A stretch of 63,203 nt of DNA, taken from the NCBI GenBank assembly GCA_028713895.1, contig JAQTNH010000001.1:93847-157049 (forward strand), in the 5' to 3' direction. A program made the translations under genes and the position numbers. Positions within the stretch are counted from its first letter, which is position 1. Every line of letters begins with the position of its first letter. Shown one piece after another: positions 8,055 through 16,854 of the stretch. Source of the DNA: Candidatus Nanoarchaeia archaeon. GTDB taxonomy: Archaea > Nanobdellota > Nanobdellia > CSSed11-243R1. Under the pieces are notes generated by a model. That model was not told where the DNA came from and searched no databases. It saw only the letters and a list, made by a program, of their open reading frames with translations.

Positions 8055-9173
8055 TTAAAGCAAACCAAATTTGAGAATCTTTTCTTTCTTGAAAAAGCCG
8101 TTGTTTGCGATTGAAATGTTCTTGTCAGTGGTAATTTTGCCTATCTTTTTTGCAGCAATGTGGTGGTCCTGTATAATGCCAATCACGTTTTCAGCCTCGT
8201 CTTTTGGAGCAATGGTTATTCCGCCAGTTCCCCCATTAAATGTGTTATACATGTCCTCGTCCGCAACATTTCCCCATTCCTGGCAAAGACGCATTATCTC
8301 AGGGGTGGGAAGAGGGTCGTCTATCAAAGCGCCCAAACCTGAAGGCTTCAGCACCCTGCCTAACTTTTCAGGAATTCCTCCGCCAGTAATGTGCGCAAAG
8401 CCGTGGATTTCTGCCTTAGGCTCATTATTATACCCGCCAAACATATCAACAACTGCGGGCGTATAAATTACAGAAGGCTGAATCACGCTGTCTGCAAGGC
8501 GAATCTCATCATAACTTGCTTTGTACCATTCTGGGCCCCACTTGTTTTCCATTGTTTTTCGCACAAGTGAAAGCCCGTTTGAGCGGAACCCGTTCTCTGC
8601 AAGCCCTATCAAAACATCATCGGGCTTTATTTCGCGCCCTGTAAACATCCTGTCTTTTTTCGCAAACCATATTGCAACGCCGCCCCAATTGTAATTGAAC
8701 GGGCCGTAGCCACCGACACGGCTGCCAAGCTCAGAAGTCTCTCCAGTCAAAACCGCGACATTTGCAGCTTTCGCAGCCCGCACATAGCCAAGTGCAAGGT
8801 CCTTTGCCTCTTTTGCACGGCCTGTCAGGCTATTGGTTGCAAGCTCTGAAATAATAGCCACAGGCTCTGCGCCGCGCACAACAGCATCATCACATACCAT
8901 TGCAAACAAGTCAAAAGCCATTGTGCTGTGATTGCCAGTATACTCTGCGAGATATGTTTTTGTCCCGATTCCATCTGCGCCTGCGCCCATGTACGTGCCT
9001 TCTGGCAGATTGGAAACATTAATTGCCCGAACCCCACTGAAATCATCAAACGGACAGATTACCTGACCAATTTGGCCCACCCTGTTTGCCCAGGTTTCTT
9101 TTGCAGCATTGTAAAGAATTTTTGAAACATCCTCTTTTGCTTCGTTGTCCACACCAGCGTCTTTGTAGTTCAT
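8055..9173 (-). CDS. purM: Phosphoribosylformylglycinamidine cyclo-ligase (AIR synthetase)
   Basis: 372 residues. It closes the imidazole ring: FGAM + ATP gives AIR, the fifth step of purine synthesis. Family marks: MNYKDAGVD start, G-A-D-G-I-G-T-K near residue 65, D-D-x-V-V-R-G-A-E-P, G-E-T-S-E-L, and the Gly-rich F-A-H-I-T-G-G-G-I-P-E-K. The start at 9173 is chosen because GGAGG lies 7 bases before it and the protein then begins at the family's normal N-terminus. The longer frame adds 17 unrelated residues. Last gene of purL-purQ-purM. Confidence 0.95.
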   Translation of the reverse strand: MNYKDAGVDNEAKEDVSKILYNAAKETWANRVGQIGQVICPFDDFSGVRAINVSNLPEGTYMGAGADGIGTKTYLAEYTGNHSTMAFDLFAMVCDDAVVRGAEPVAIISELATNSLTGRAKEAKDLALGYVRAAKAANVAVLTGETSELGSRVGGYGPFNYNWGGVAIWFAKKDRMFTGREIKPDDVLIGLAENGFRSNGLSLVRKTMENKWGPEWYKASYDEIRLADSVIQPSVIYTPAVVDMFGGYNNEPKAEIHGFAHITGGGIPEKLGRVLKPSGLGALIDDPLPTPEIMRLCQEWGNVADEDMYNTFNGGTGGITIAPKDEAENVIGIIQDHHIAAKKIGKITTDKNISIANNGFFKKEKILKFGLL

Positions 9174-9198
9174 TCTAAACCCTCCATAATATCCAATT

Positions 9199-9981
9199 TT
9201 ATTTGTTAAAATAAGCGACAGCATTCCTGAAAAGCTTCAATCCAGGGCCTTCGGTTGGCATCTTTTTGCCAATCCTTTTGTAGTGGTCCTTAAGCCAGTA
9301 ATATTTTACATGCGGTTTCATATCAACTGCGCGCTCCGGGTGCGGCATCATTCCAATCAGCCTGCCTGTGGAATCAGTTATGCTTGCTATGTCTTCAAGT
9401 GCGCCGTTCGGATTTGCAGGAAGGTGCTGGTAGCTGCAGACTTCTCCGGATATATACCGCGCAGCAACCTGATTGTTCTCGTTTAATTCTTTAAGCACAG
9501 CAGGCTCTGCATAGAATCTTCCCTCGCCGTGCGCTATTGGCAGGCTTATTGTGCCAATGTCTTTTGTCCACGGGCTGTCAGAGGCGAACTCCAGGTCAAC
9601 CCACCTGCAGTTATAACGGGCTGTGTTGTTGTGCACCAGTGCTGTTGTTGGCTCGCCAGGCAGGAGCCCGAGATTTACCATAACCTGAAAGCCATTGCAG
9701 ACTCCGATTGCAAGCTTGTCATCGCTGACAAAATCCTCAAGCGCATCCAAAAGATGGTTCTTGATTTTGTTTGCAAGCGCTTTTCCAGAGCCTGTGTCAT
9801 CTCCGTAGGAGAATCCGCCAGGGAAACAAAGAATCTTATATTCGTCAAGGCAGGTTTTTTTGTTTATCAGGTCATTGATGTGCACAATATCTGCTTTTGC
9901 GCCTGCAAGCCTGAATGCATGTGCTGATTCGTAATCACAATTTATCCCGTATCCTGTCAATACCAAAACTTTAGGTTTCAT
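9199..9981 (-). CDS. purQ: FGAM synthase, glutaminase subunit
   Basis: 260 residues, class I glutamine amidotransferase. The nucleophile is C95 in G-V-C-N-G-F-Q. The partner His is in M-P-H-P-E-R near residue 220, together with its Glu. P-G-G-F-S-Y-G-D-D is typical of PurQ. It feeds ammonia to PurL, whose stop codon is one base upstream, so the two are probably translationally coupled. Purine pathway, cytosolic. Confidence 0.95.
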   Translation of the reverse strand: MKPKVLVLTGYGINCDYESAHAFRLAGAKADIVHINDLINKKTCLDEYKILCFPGGFSYGDDTGSGKALANKIKNHLLDALEDFVSDDKLAIGVCNGFQVMVNLGLLPGEPTTALVHNNTARYNCRWVDLEFASDSPWTKDIGTISLPIAHGEGRFYAEPAVLKELNENNQVAARYISGEVCSYQHLPANPNGALEDIASITDSTGRLIGMMPHPERAVDMKPHVKYYWLKDHYKRIGKKMPTEGPGLKLFRNAVAYFNK

Positions 9982-9982
9982 C

Positions 9983-12982
9983 TCAATACCCCTCGAATGT
10001 TGATTTATACGATTTTAATAATGAATCAACTGTTGTGCTGACAATTTCTTTGTCATCAATCCCTCTTATTATAAAGCGGTTGTCTCCGCGCACAGTTCCA
10101 ACTTCGGCAATAGATGTTCCATGCATTATATCCTCAAATTGGTCCTTGTATTGCGGAGCAACAGTCACGACAAGCCTGCCAGGGCTCTGAGAAAACAAAG
10201 AATAATCATCGCGCGAATATACTCCGTTCGCTTCTGCAAGCGATATGTCCATCCCCAACATGCCTCCCATTGCTGTTTTTACAAGCGCAACACTGACGCC
10301 GCCGCGGTCTACACTCTGTACAGAAGCAACCAGCTCTGCGTCGATAGCCTTGGAAAGCGCATTGTATGTTTTCTTGTTTTCATGCGTATAAACTTTAGGG
10401 ACATTGTTTCCTATGTACGGCTTTCCCCTCTGCTTCTCTCCTTCCATTGCAAAGTATTCGGAGCCTCCGAGCTCGTCCATGTTGGTTCCCAGTATGTACA
10501 CAATGTCTCCTTCGCATTTTGCATCCAATGAAACTGATTTGGCTGCGTCTTCTATCACACCTATTGATGAAATGAGAAGTGTTGGGGGAACTGAAATCTT
10601 CACTTTCTCCCCTTTTTCGTTGTATCCCTTGAAGTCATTGAACATGCTGTCTTTTCCAGAGATGAACGGAGTGCCGTATGCAATAGAAAAGTCATGGCAT
10701 GCCCTTGCCGCCTCTTTCAGCTGGAACAACCGCTCAGGCTCATCCGAGCTGCACCAGCAGAAATTATCAAGAAGCGCAAGATGCTCCATGTCAGCGCCTG
10801 CTGCAACCGCATTCCGTATTGCTGTGTCAATTGCGCATGCTGCCATGTGATAAGTATCAATACTGCTGTATGTCGGGTTTATTCCCTGCGACAGCACAAC
10901 CCCTTTTTTTGAAGTGAGTAACGGGCGTATAACTGTTGCGTCGCCATTTACTCTGCCTGCTCCCTGCAGAGGCTTAAGCACTGAGCCGCCCTGGACCTCG
11001 TGGTCATACTGCTGCGAGATGAACTCGAAGCTTGCTATGTTCGGGCGCTTCAGCATCTCGTGAAGGGTCTCTGTCCAGTCCTGCTGCAACGGGATTTCAG
11101 GCGCTTCATGCACAGTATGTACCCTTTTTGTTTTGATTGGACGCTGCGGAAGCCCGTCATGCAGGAATTCCATGTCAACATCCATAACTATTTTATTTTT
11201 GTAGTCCACAATGCATCTGCCTGAATCTGTGAACTCACCTATGACTGTTGCTTCTACTCCGCGGTTTTCCATCAATTCAGAAAACTCTGCCCATTTGTCC
11301 TTTGGTACTGAGAGCGTCATGCGTTCCTGCGATTCGGAAATCCAGATTTCCCACGGCTCCAGTCCAGGATATTTAAGGGGGACAGCGTTCAGATTAACAT
11401 AACAGCCGCCGCATTCCCTGGCCATCTCAGCCACAGAACATGAAAGGCCGCCTGCCCCGTTGTCAGTAATGCTGGTGTACAGCCCCATATCACGCGCTTC
11501 CTTTACAATCGCATCGCTAAGTTTTTTCTGTGTTATCGGGTCGCCAATCTGCACAGCTGTTGCAGGACTTCCCGAGTCCATTGCTTCGGATGAAAATGTT
11601 GCGCCGTGAATCCCGTCTTTTCCAACGCGTCCGCCAACCATTACAATATAATCGCCAGGCTCTGCTTTTTTCTGGCAGGAATCCCGCCCACAGCTTTCTA
11701 CCGGAATCAATCCGCCTGTGCCGACAAAGACAAGCGGCTTGCCTTTGTATCCTTCGTTGAAAAATACAAAACCCTGCGGCGTTGGAATGCCTGAGCAGTT
11801 GCCTCCGACATTCACGCCTTCAATCACTCCGTCCATAATCTTCCGTGAAGAAAGCATCTTTTGCGTAAAGTTCTCTCCTTTGTAAAGGGGAGATGTGTCA
11901 TTCGGGTCTGCGAAACAGAACCCGTAGATATTGAAAATAGGTTTTGCACCAAGGCCGAAGCCGATTGCATCGCGGTTTACTCCGACAATGCCTGTTATTG
12001 AGCCACCGAACGGGTCAAGCGCAGAGGGGGAATTGTGCGTCTCAACCTTGTGAGTTACAATGTAATCCTTATCAAATACAATCCCGCCAGCGTTGTCTGT
12101 GAAAACCGAAACACAGAAATCTTTCTTTCCCTTGCGTTTTCGTATTGTGTTTGTTGCTGATTTGATGAATGCCTTGTATAATCCTTCCCCGATATCATCA
12201 ATCTTGTCTGCAAAGATGGTGTGCTTGCAGTGCTCAGACCATGTCTGCGCAATTGATTCAAGCTCAACATCAGTCGGATTTCTTTTTTCATTTTTGAAAT
12301 AACCTTGAATTGTTTTCATGTAAGTAATATCAAGAGCGAGCGGACCCCTTCTGGTGCCGTCTGCATTTGCAATTCCCTTCTTGCCTATCACTGCCAGTTC
12401 CTCATCTGTTGCATTCAATATGTCAACAAGGTCTGCAGAAGGCTCCTTGTTTAGCTTTACTTTCGGAACGATGGTTGGAAATCCTTTGCCAGACTCCAGT
12501 TCTTTATAATCAAAAGTGCTGATTCGCTGGATGAGCGGGTTTGCCATGCTGTCCTTTATTGTCTTTAGTTCTTCAGGAGAAAGATTGCCTTCGATTAAAG
12601 TAACCTGAGAAGTGTAAACCCCTTCGTCAGGAGCGAATTCTGTTCCGAATAAATCAGCTATCCCCTCTTTTACTGTGTGCGAAACATTGTCGGTAACACC
12701 AGGAAGATACCCTACTTCAATTGCATGCAGTTCTATACCTTTTTCAGGAGATTTGGGCAGCTCTGAGCCTATCACAGGTTTTTCTGTGACAGGATTAACA
12801 AGCATTGCAGATATTTTCTGCAATTCTTCCCCGGAGAATTCCTTGTCAATTGTATAAACATCTCTTATCCTGACTTCCTTTATTTTTTCGGCAGGAACTA
12901 TTGTTTCAAATTTCTTTCGCCTGACATCAGCGCGGGTGTCAGAAATTTTTGATTCAATCTCTATGCGTGTAGCTCTTGGCAT
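9983..12982 (-). CDS. purL: FGAM synthase, large subunit with N-terminal PurS-like region
   Basis: 999 residues, far longer than the roughly 700-residue PurL of most archaea. Residues about 35-160 show two PurS-like stretches (V-R-I-R-D-V-Y ... and ... H-A-I-E-V-G-Y-L-P-G-V-T-D), so a separate PurS may be unnecessary. The rest is the duplicated AIR-synthetase fold: W-S-E-H-C-K-H, the E-T-H-N-S-P-S substrate loop, G-G-N-C-S-G-I-P-T, and S-I-T-D-N-G-A-G-G-L near residue 500. No premature stop or frameshift is visible. AGGGG precedes the ATG. First gene of the purine operon; FGAR + Gln + ATP gives FGAM. Confidence 0.93.
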   Translation of the reverse strand: MPRATRIEIESKISDTRADVRRKKFETIVPAEKIKEVRIRDVYTIDKEFSGEELQKISAMLVNPVTEKPVIGSELPKSPEKGIELHAIEVGYLPGVTDNVSHTVKEGIADLFGTEFAPDEGVYTSQVTLIEGNLSPEELKTIKDSMANPLIQRISTFDYKELESGKGFPTIVPKVKLNKEPSADLVDILNATDEELAVIGKKGIANADGTRRGPLALDITYMKTIQGYFKNEKRNPTDVELESIAQTWSEHCKHTIFADKIDDIGEGLYKAFIKSATNTIRKRKGKKDFCVSVFTDNAGGIVFDKDYIVTHKVETHNSPSALDPFGGSITGIVGVNRDAIGFGLGAKPIFNIYGFCFADPNDTSPLYKGENFTQKMLSSRKIMDGVIEGVNVGGNCSGIPTPQGFVFFNEGYKGKPLVFVGTGGLIPVESCGRDSCQKKAEPGDYIVMVGGRVGKDGIHGATFSSEAMDSGSPATAVQIGDPITQKKLSDAIVKEARDMGLYTSITDNGAGGLSCSVAEMARECGGCYVNLNAVPLKYPGLEPWEIWISESQERMTLSVPKDKWAEFSELMENRGVEATVIGEFTDSGRCIVDYKNKIVMDVDMEFLHDGLPQRPIKTKRVHTVHEAPEIPLQQDWTETLHEMLKRPNIASFEFISQQYDHEVQGGSVLKPLQGAGRVNGDATVIRPLLTSKKGVVLSQGINPTYSSIDTYHMAACAIDTAIRNAVAAGADMEHLALLDNFCWCSSDEPERLFQLKEAARACHDFSIAYGTPFISGKDSMFNDFKGYNEKGEKVKISVPPTLLISSIGVIEDAAKSVSLDAKCEGDIVYILGTNMDELGGSEYFAMEGEKQRGKPYIGNNVPKVYTHENKKTYNALSKAIDAELVASVQSVDRGGVSVALVKTAMGGMLGMDISLAEANGVYSRDDYSLFSQSPGRLVVTVAPQYKDQFEDIMHGTSIAEVGTVRGDNRFIIRGIDDKEIVSTTVDSLLKSYKSTFEGY

Positions 12983-13060
12983 TTTTTAAACCCCTGTTAA
13001 GTATAATTAATTTTAGCTAGGGATTTAGTATTTATAATTCTATGTCACTGCAGGATAGTT

Positions 13061-13807
13061 TCAGTCGGTGTCAACGCGCGGCGCGAGGATAAAGCTCAAT
13101 CGCAGCTTGTCAATTGCTGTGCAGTCAATGCGCATGGGATAATCAGTGCCGTAGCGCAGGATTATCCTGTCTGCAATCTTCGAGCCCTTCATTATCTTGT
13201 CCAGGTAATCGATTGAATATTTTGCTTTTTCCTCGGAAGCTGCGTCCAGAGAAACAAGGCTTGCAGACTCCTTTGTAAGAAGCATGTTTGTCTCGCTCGT
13301 GTCCCCGAAGGAGCGTATTGCAAAGGATTCAGGCTTGGTTTCAAAGACAACGCAGTCGCTTACCATCTGCGCGTCCTTTATGCCGTCGCGCAGAGCTGCT
13401 GCAACAATCTCAACCCGTGTCTTGAAATCAAGTTCAGGAATGCTCTGGTTTGAAGGCGGCGTGTCAATAAGCGGAATTGAAAAGCTCCGCTTGAAATCTC
13501 CCTGCATCGTCACCTTCATCTTGTTCTCTGTGAGCTCAAGAGTTATCTGGTCATTTGCGCGGGCCCTCTTAAGGATTTCAACAAAATTGTTTATGTTTAT
13601 TGTTGCGTGATAAGTATCCTGCGCAGAGAAGTCAAGGAATGCGCTTGGAAGAATCAAGTAGTCCACCATTGCGACGCTTGCAGGGTCCATAGCCGTGAGA
13701 TGGATTCCCTCCTTGCTTATTTTGAAGCTCCCCTCTGTTATCAGGGAAGCGATTGATTCCATGCTGTCCTTTATCAAATTTATATCCTGTAAAGTAGCTC
13801 TAAACAT
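13061..13807 (-). CDS. pcn: DNA polymerase sliding clamp PCNA
   Basis: 248 residues with the PCNA two-domain pattern: F-R-A-T-L-Q-D start, G-I-H-L-T-A-M-D-P-A-S-V-A-M-V-D around residue 45, L-D-F interdomain region and Y-L-D-K-I-M-K-G in domain 2. The ATG at 13807 gives the normal N-terminus. A GTG four codons upstream is open, but GGGGTG then serves better as the ribosome site for the ATG. TTATATAA just upstream is the promoter. The RFC clamp loader that would load it is encoded at 29-32 kb. The C-terminus ends V-D-T-D. Confidence 0.95.
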   Translation of the reverse strand: MFRATLQDINLIKDSMESIASLITEGSFKISKEGIHLTAMDPASVAMVDYLILPSAFLDFSAQDTYHATININNFVEILKRARANDQITLELTENKMKVTMQGDFKRSFSIPLIDTPPSNQSIPELDFKTRVEIVAAALRDGIKDAQMVSDCVVFETKPESFAIRSFGDTSETNMLLTKESASLVSLDAASEEKAKYSIDYLDKIMKGSKIADRIILRYGTDYPMRIDCTAIDKLRLSFILAPRVDTD

Positions 13808-13862
13808 ATCCCATAACACCCCTTTATATAAAAACTGAAAATGAAAAATTTAAATTAAAAAA

Positions 13863-14102
13863 CTAAAAAGTTGTCCAGCCCCAGAACAAAACCCCAACGC
13901 CTATGAGCGCGATTGCTCCGGCAAGTCCAACCATTGGAATCCCTGCAATACTGCCTGGAAGAACAATTGGGATAATCCCCGGATTAGTTGTGGTAACTTT
14001 GGTCTTGCTGTCTGTTGTTGTTGTCTGCGTAAGAACACCTACAACAAGTGCAGCTCCAATCGCCAAAATTACAATGCCAATCAACATTTTTACAATATTC
14101 AT
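13863..14102 (-). CDS. Small membrane protein, two transmembrane segments
   Basis: 79 residues: one hydrophobic helix at about 4-26, a Thr-rich external or loop segment (T-Q-T-T-T-T-D-S-K-T-K-V), and a second helix at about 50-78. GAGGTG lies 6 bases before the ATG at 14102, which decides the start. No family recognised. Lies alone between PCNA and the OB-fold/TFS operon. Confidence 0.65.
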   Translation of the reverse strand: MNIVKMLIGIVILAIGAALVVGVLTQTTTTDSKTKVTTTNPGIIPIVLPGSIAGIPMVGLAGAIALIGVGVLFWGWTTF

Positions 14103-14137
14103 CTGATACACCTCGTGATGTTAAAAAAATAAAGGGT

Positions 14138-14467
14138 TTACGCCTTTAAATATTCTGCGTAGAGGCTTCTGTCAAGTTTTGAAAAGTCCTGGACAATCTC
14201 TCCCCTGAGCTCAATCTCGTCGCCTGACAGTGCTGGAGCGACAAGCCCGATTATGCGGACAAGCTTTCCCAGCTCGCACTTCTCAAACTGCCCCTCCGGG
14301 AGTATCGCCTTAAGAGTAGAATTGCCATCATCTATTGTTGCTGCGTTTATTGAAGCATCAAGCTCAATAACAGTGCCTATCACAGCCACGCGTATGTCTT
14401 CGCGCTTTATCTCGGAAATTTTCTTTTCAATCGCGGGATTCCGCTTCCTGCGCTCTGTTGTTTCCAT
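14138..14467 (-). CDS. OB-fold nucleic-acid-binding protein
   Basis: 109 residues. After a basic start (METTERRKRNPAIEKK), residues about 30-95 form an RPA-like OB fold: V-A-V-I-G-T-V-I-E-L, D-D-G-N-S-T-L-K-A, L-G-K-L-V-R-I-I-G-L. The start at 14467 is one base after the TFS stop; the open frame further upstream only shadows TFS. Likely binds ssDNA or RNA, perhaps with transcription given its operon (rpoL, signal peptidase, TFS). Exact partner unknown. Confidence 0.75.
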   Translation of the reverse strand: METTERRKRNPAIEKKISEIKREDIRVAVIGTVIELDASINAATIDDGNSTLKAILPEGQFEKCELGKLVRIIGLVAPALSGDEIELRGEIVQDFSKLDRSLYAEYLKA

Positions 14468-14468
14468 T

Positions 14469-14765
14469 TCAGCTGTACTCCTTCCACATGTGGCTGCATT
14501 TCTTGCATTTATAGAATCGCGTGGGCGCCTCGTCTGCTGAACGGGTCTGGCGCATCCAGGCCTCTGCCTTTGTGTGCTTGCATTTCGGGCACTCATTGTC
14601 AACTGTCTGGGTTGACTCTTCAGGCGCCTTTTCAACAGAGTAAAGTTTTGCTTTCTTGTCGATTTTTTCAGAAATCTTGACTTTTGCATCCACTTCTCCG
14701 TGGGTAGGGCAGCACATCTTACCTGCTTTCGGCATCAAAAGACTGCCGCATTTAGGACAAAACAT
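14469..14765 (-). CDS. tfs: Transcription factor S (TFIIS/Rpo9-like)
   Basis: 98 residues with two zinc ribbons. The N-terminal one has M-F-C-P-K-C-G and C-C-P-T-H-G. The C-terminal one has C-P-K-C, then C-K-K-C-S-H-x-W. Between them lies Q-T-R-S-A-D-E-A-P-T, carrying the D-E pair that TFS inserts into the polymerase active site to stimulate RNA cleavage. The length is normal for archaeal TFS. It precedes the OB-fold protein by one base. Confidence 0.93.
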   Translation of the reverse strand: MFCPKCGSLLMPKAGKMCCPTHGEVDAKVKISEKIDKKAKLYSVEKAPEESTQTVDNECPKCKHTKAEAWMRQTRSADEAPTRFYKCKKCSHMWKEYS

Positions 14766-14805
14766 AAGTATGAAAAACAGATTTCGGATTTAAAAAGATT
14801 GCTTA

Positions 14806-15456
14806 TCAGAACTTTGGAAGCATGTATGTCAGGGCGACTTTCGGGTATCCCAGTAACGGAATCTTGCTGACAAGCTTGCCCTTGACTTCGCTGTACGGGA
14901 TGTCCTTCTCGATTGTCATGCTTGCCATGTTTGCATCGCCTTTTGTAGTGAAGAAAGTGTCATTGCCAACCTGCTTGGTTTCAATTACGCGGTGTATGAT
15001 TTGCCCCTGCGGAGCGTAGAACAGGATTATGTCTCCAACCTGGATTTGCTCGGCAGGGAATTTTTTTACAAAGATTACATCGCCGACATTCAGGCCGTTC
15101 TGGTATGGCCATGCGCTTACCTGCTCCTGTGCGTAGCCATGGAAATCCAGCCAATCGCTGTAAGAATGATTGAAATTGCTGCCGCCATGATACATTGATT
15201 CGGAAACAACTGCTGCTATGTCTGAATAGCCTGTTGTAAAAAGAACTGCCGGGAAAACCATGAATTTCAAAAGTATGAATGCAACTGCAATAAAAACAAC
15301 ATAGCTCAGGATGCTTTCATCTTCCCACAAGAAGTGCCAGACTCTTTTGAAGAGATTGGGCTTTGGGGGCCCTTCTTCAGGGTCCTGTTCCTCAACTTCT
15401 TTCTCTATCTCTGTCTCTGCCTCTTTTTCTGTCTTGAATTCAGGCACATCTGTCAT
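14806..15456 (-). CDS. Signal peptidase I, archaeal type
   Basis: 216 residues. An unusually acidic cytoplasmic tail of about 35 residues precedes a membrane helix at about 50-73. The nucleophile is S87 in V-S-E-S-M-Y. The later boxes are G-D-V-I-F-V, D-I-I-L-F-Y, I-I-H-R-V-I-E (the His used by Sec11-type enzymes) and T-K-G-D-A-N. It cleaves signal peptides of Sec substrates outside the membrane; the surface protein at 23 kb is a plausible substrate. Seven bases after rpoL. Confidence 0.9.
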   Translation of the reverse strand: MTDVPEFKTEKEAETEIEKEVEEQDPEEGPPKPNLFKRVWHFLWEDESILSYVVFIAVAFILLKFMVFPAVLFTTGYSDIAAVVSESMYHGGSNFNHSYSDWLDFHGYAQEQVSAWPYQNGLNVGDVIFVKKFPAEQIQVGDIILFYAPQGQIIHRVIETKQVGNDTFFTTKGDANMASMTIEKDIPYSEVKGKLVSKIPLLGYPKVALTYMLPKF

Positions 15457-15463
15457 TAAGAAA

Positions 15464-15730
15464 TCACTTTAGCTTTTTAACCTGGGCTTCGAAATCGTCA
15501 ACCTGCTTCTGGATGCGTTCAACCGCGTCCTTTACAGCTTTTTTAGGGTTCCTGCCTGAAACTGAAACAATCGCCTCATCAACAAGAGGGTGCTCAATCC
15601 GGTATCCTGCAAATTCAATGCCTTTGTCATTGAACAATTCTTTTGAAAGCAGATTAAGGAGAGTATGCTGCTCGCCTTTAAGCTTAAATTCAAACTTGTT
15701 TTTTTCGTCCTTCAGAACTTCAATTTCCAT
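15464..15730 (-). CDS. rpoL: RNA polymerase subunit Rpo11 (L)
   Basis: 88 residues: beta strand, then K-G-E-Q-H-T-L-L-N-L-L, F-A-G-Y-R-I-E-H-P-L-V-D and a C-terminal helix, the standard Rpo11/RPB11 layout. It dimerises with Rpo3 in the assembly platform of the polymerase. First gene of rpoL-signal peptidase-TFS-OB-fold. Confidence 0.94.
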   Translation of the reverse strand: MEIEVLKDEKNKFEFKLKGEQHTLLNLLSKELFNDKGIEFAGYRIEHPLVDEAIVSVSGRNPKKAVKDAVERIQKQVDDFEAQVKKLK

Positions 15731-15804
15731 AAGAATAACTCGAAAATAGCGATTTTTAAAGTTTGTGCTAATCTATTTAAATGAATTCAAATTAAGGTTC
15801 TAAA

Positions 15805-16854
15805 ATGGGAAGAGACAGAAGACATCACGGCGGGGACAGGCACCAGGACAGAGGCGGCTACAGGGACAGGGGGCCCAAGGTTGAATATTCTGCAGAACAT
15901 GTTATCACAAAATTAACACCCTTTGGCATATTTATTTATCACGGCGCTGAAGTTCTTAAAAAAATGTTCTGGGGGAAAAATCCTGTTGCATGCGCTGAAA
16001 AGTATATCAAGGCAGATGTAGAAATAAAAACCCTGAACAATTCAATCCCTCTCAAGGCAAAACGGGTAACAGAAGGGATTTACGGCGAGCAACTGGCTGA
16101 ATTTGCTGTTGCAAACGGATTCAGGGACGCTGATGAGTTCAATGACTTCTTCCAGAGCTTCAATGTCGAGCTTACAAAACTCAAGATAAAGTACGGATTC
16201 AAGCGCGACAAGCTTGTCATGCAGGCTGTGCAGAACCTTGAGGAACTGAACAAAATCCTTAACATAATGTACGAGCGCCTGCGGGAGTGGTACGGGTTTT
16301 ATTATCCTGAATCAATCAAAAAAGTGCAGGACATGGAAAAGTTCGCTGAGATTGTGGGAACAACGCGCCACGAGTCCAGCATGGGCTATGATTTGGACGC
16401 AGAAGACCTGGCAATAATCAAAAAGGCAGGGGATGAGATGTGCTGCATGATGAAGTACAGAAACACACTTACTTATTATCTTGAAGACGTGATGGAAGCG
16501 ATTGCACCGAACCTTGCAAATATTGCAGGTGTTGTTGTCGGGGCAAAACTTATTGCAGCAGCAGGCTCGCTTGAAAGGCTTGCAAAGATGACGTCATCAA
16601 CTGTGCAGCTGCTTGGAGCAGAGAAAGCATTGTTCAGGCATCTCCGCAGCGGAGCGCGCCCTCCAAAATACGGACACATGCTCCAGCACGCAATGATGAG
16701 CCAGATTGCGCCACAGAACAGGGGAAAGCTTGCGCGGACGCTTTCAGGAAAGATAACAATCGCCGCGAAGGTTGACTACAACTCAGAGGGCAGGGAAAAA
16801 GTCTGGAAGCCCATTTTAGAAGATTTGAAAAAACGCGTTGAAGAGCTCAGCTAA
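15805..16854 (+). CDS. nop5: Nop5 (Nop56/58-type) box C/D RNP protein
   Basis: 349 residues. A short arginine/glycine/aspartate-rich N-terminus (1-25) is followed by a reduced N-terminal domain that binds fibrillarin, a coiled coil (about 110-190), and the Nop domain: N-I-A-G-V-V-V-G-A-K-L-I, S-T-V-Q-L-L-G-A-E-K-A-L-F-R, P-K-Y-G. It bridges box C/D guide RNA, L7Ae and fibrillarin for rRNA 2-prime-O-methylation. A TATTTAAAT box lies about 30 bases upstream. Fibrillarin lies 3.5 kb downstream on the same strand instead of adjacent. Confidence 0.94.
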   Translation: MGRDRRHHGGDRHQDRGGYRDRGPKVEYSAEHVITKLTPFGIFIYHGAEVLKKMFWGKNPVACAEKYIKADVEIKTLNNSIPLKAKRVTEGIYGEQLAEFAVANGFRDADEFNDFFQSFNVELTKLKIKYGFKRDKLVMQAVQNLEELNKILNIMYERLREWYGFYYPESIKKVQDMEKFAEIVGTTRHESSMGYDLDAEDLAIIKKAGDEMCCMMKYRNTLTYYLEDVMEAIAPNLANIAGVVVGAKLIAAAGSLERLAKMTSSTVQLLGAEKALFRHLRSGARPPKYGHMLQHAMMSQIAPQNRGKLARTLSGKITIAAKVDYNSEGREKVWKPILEDLKKRVEELS

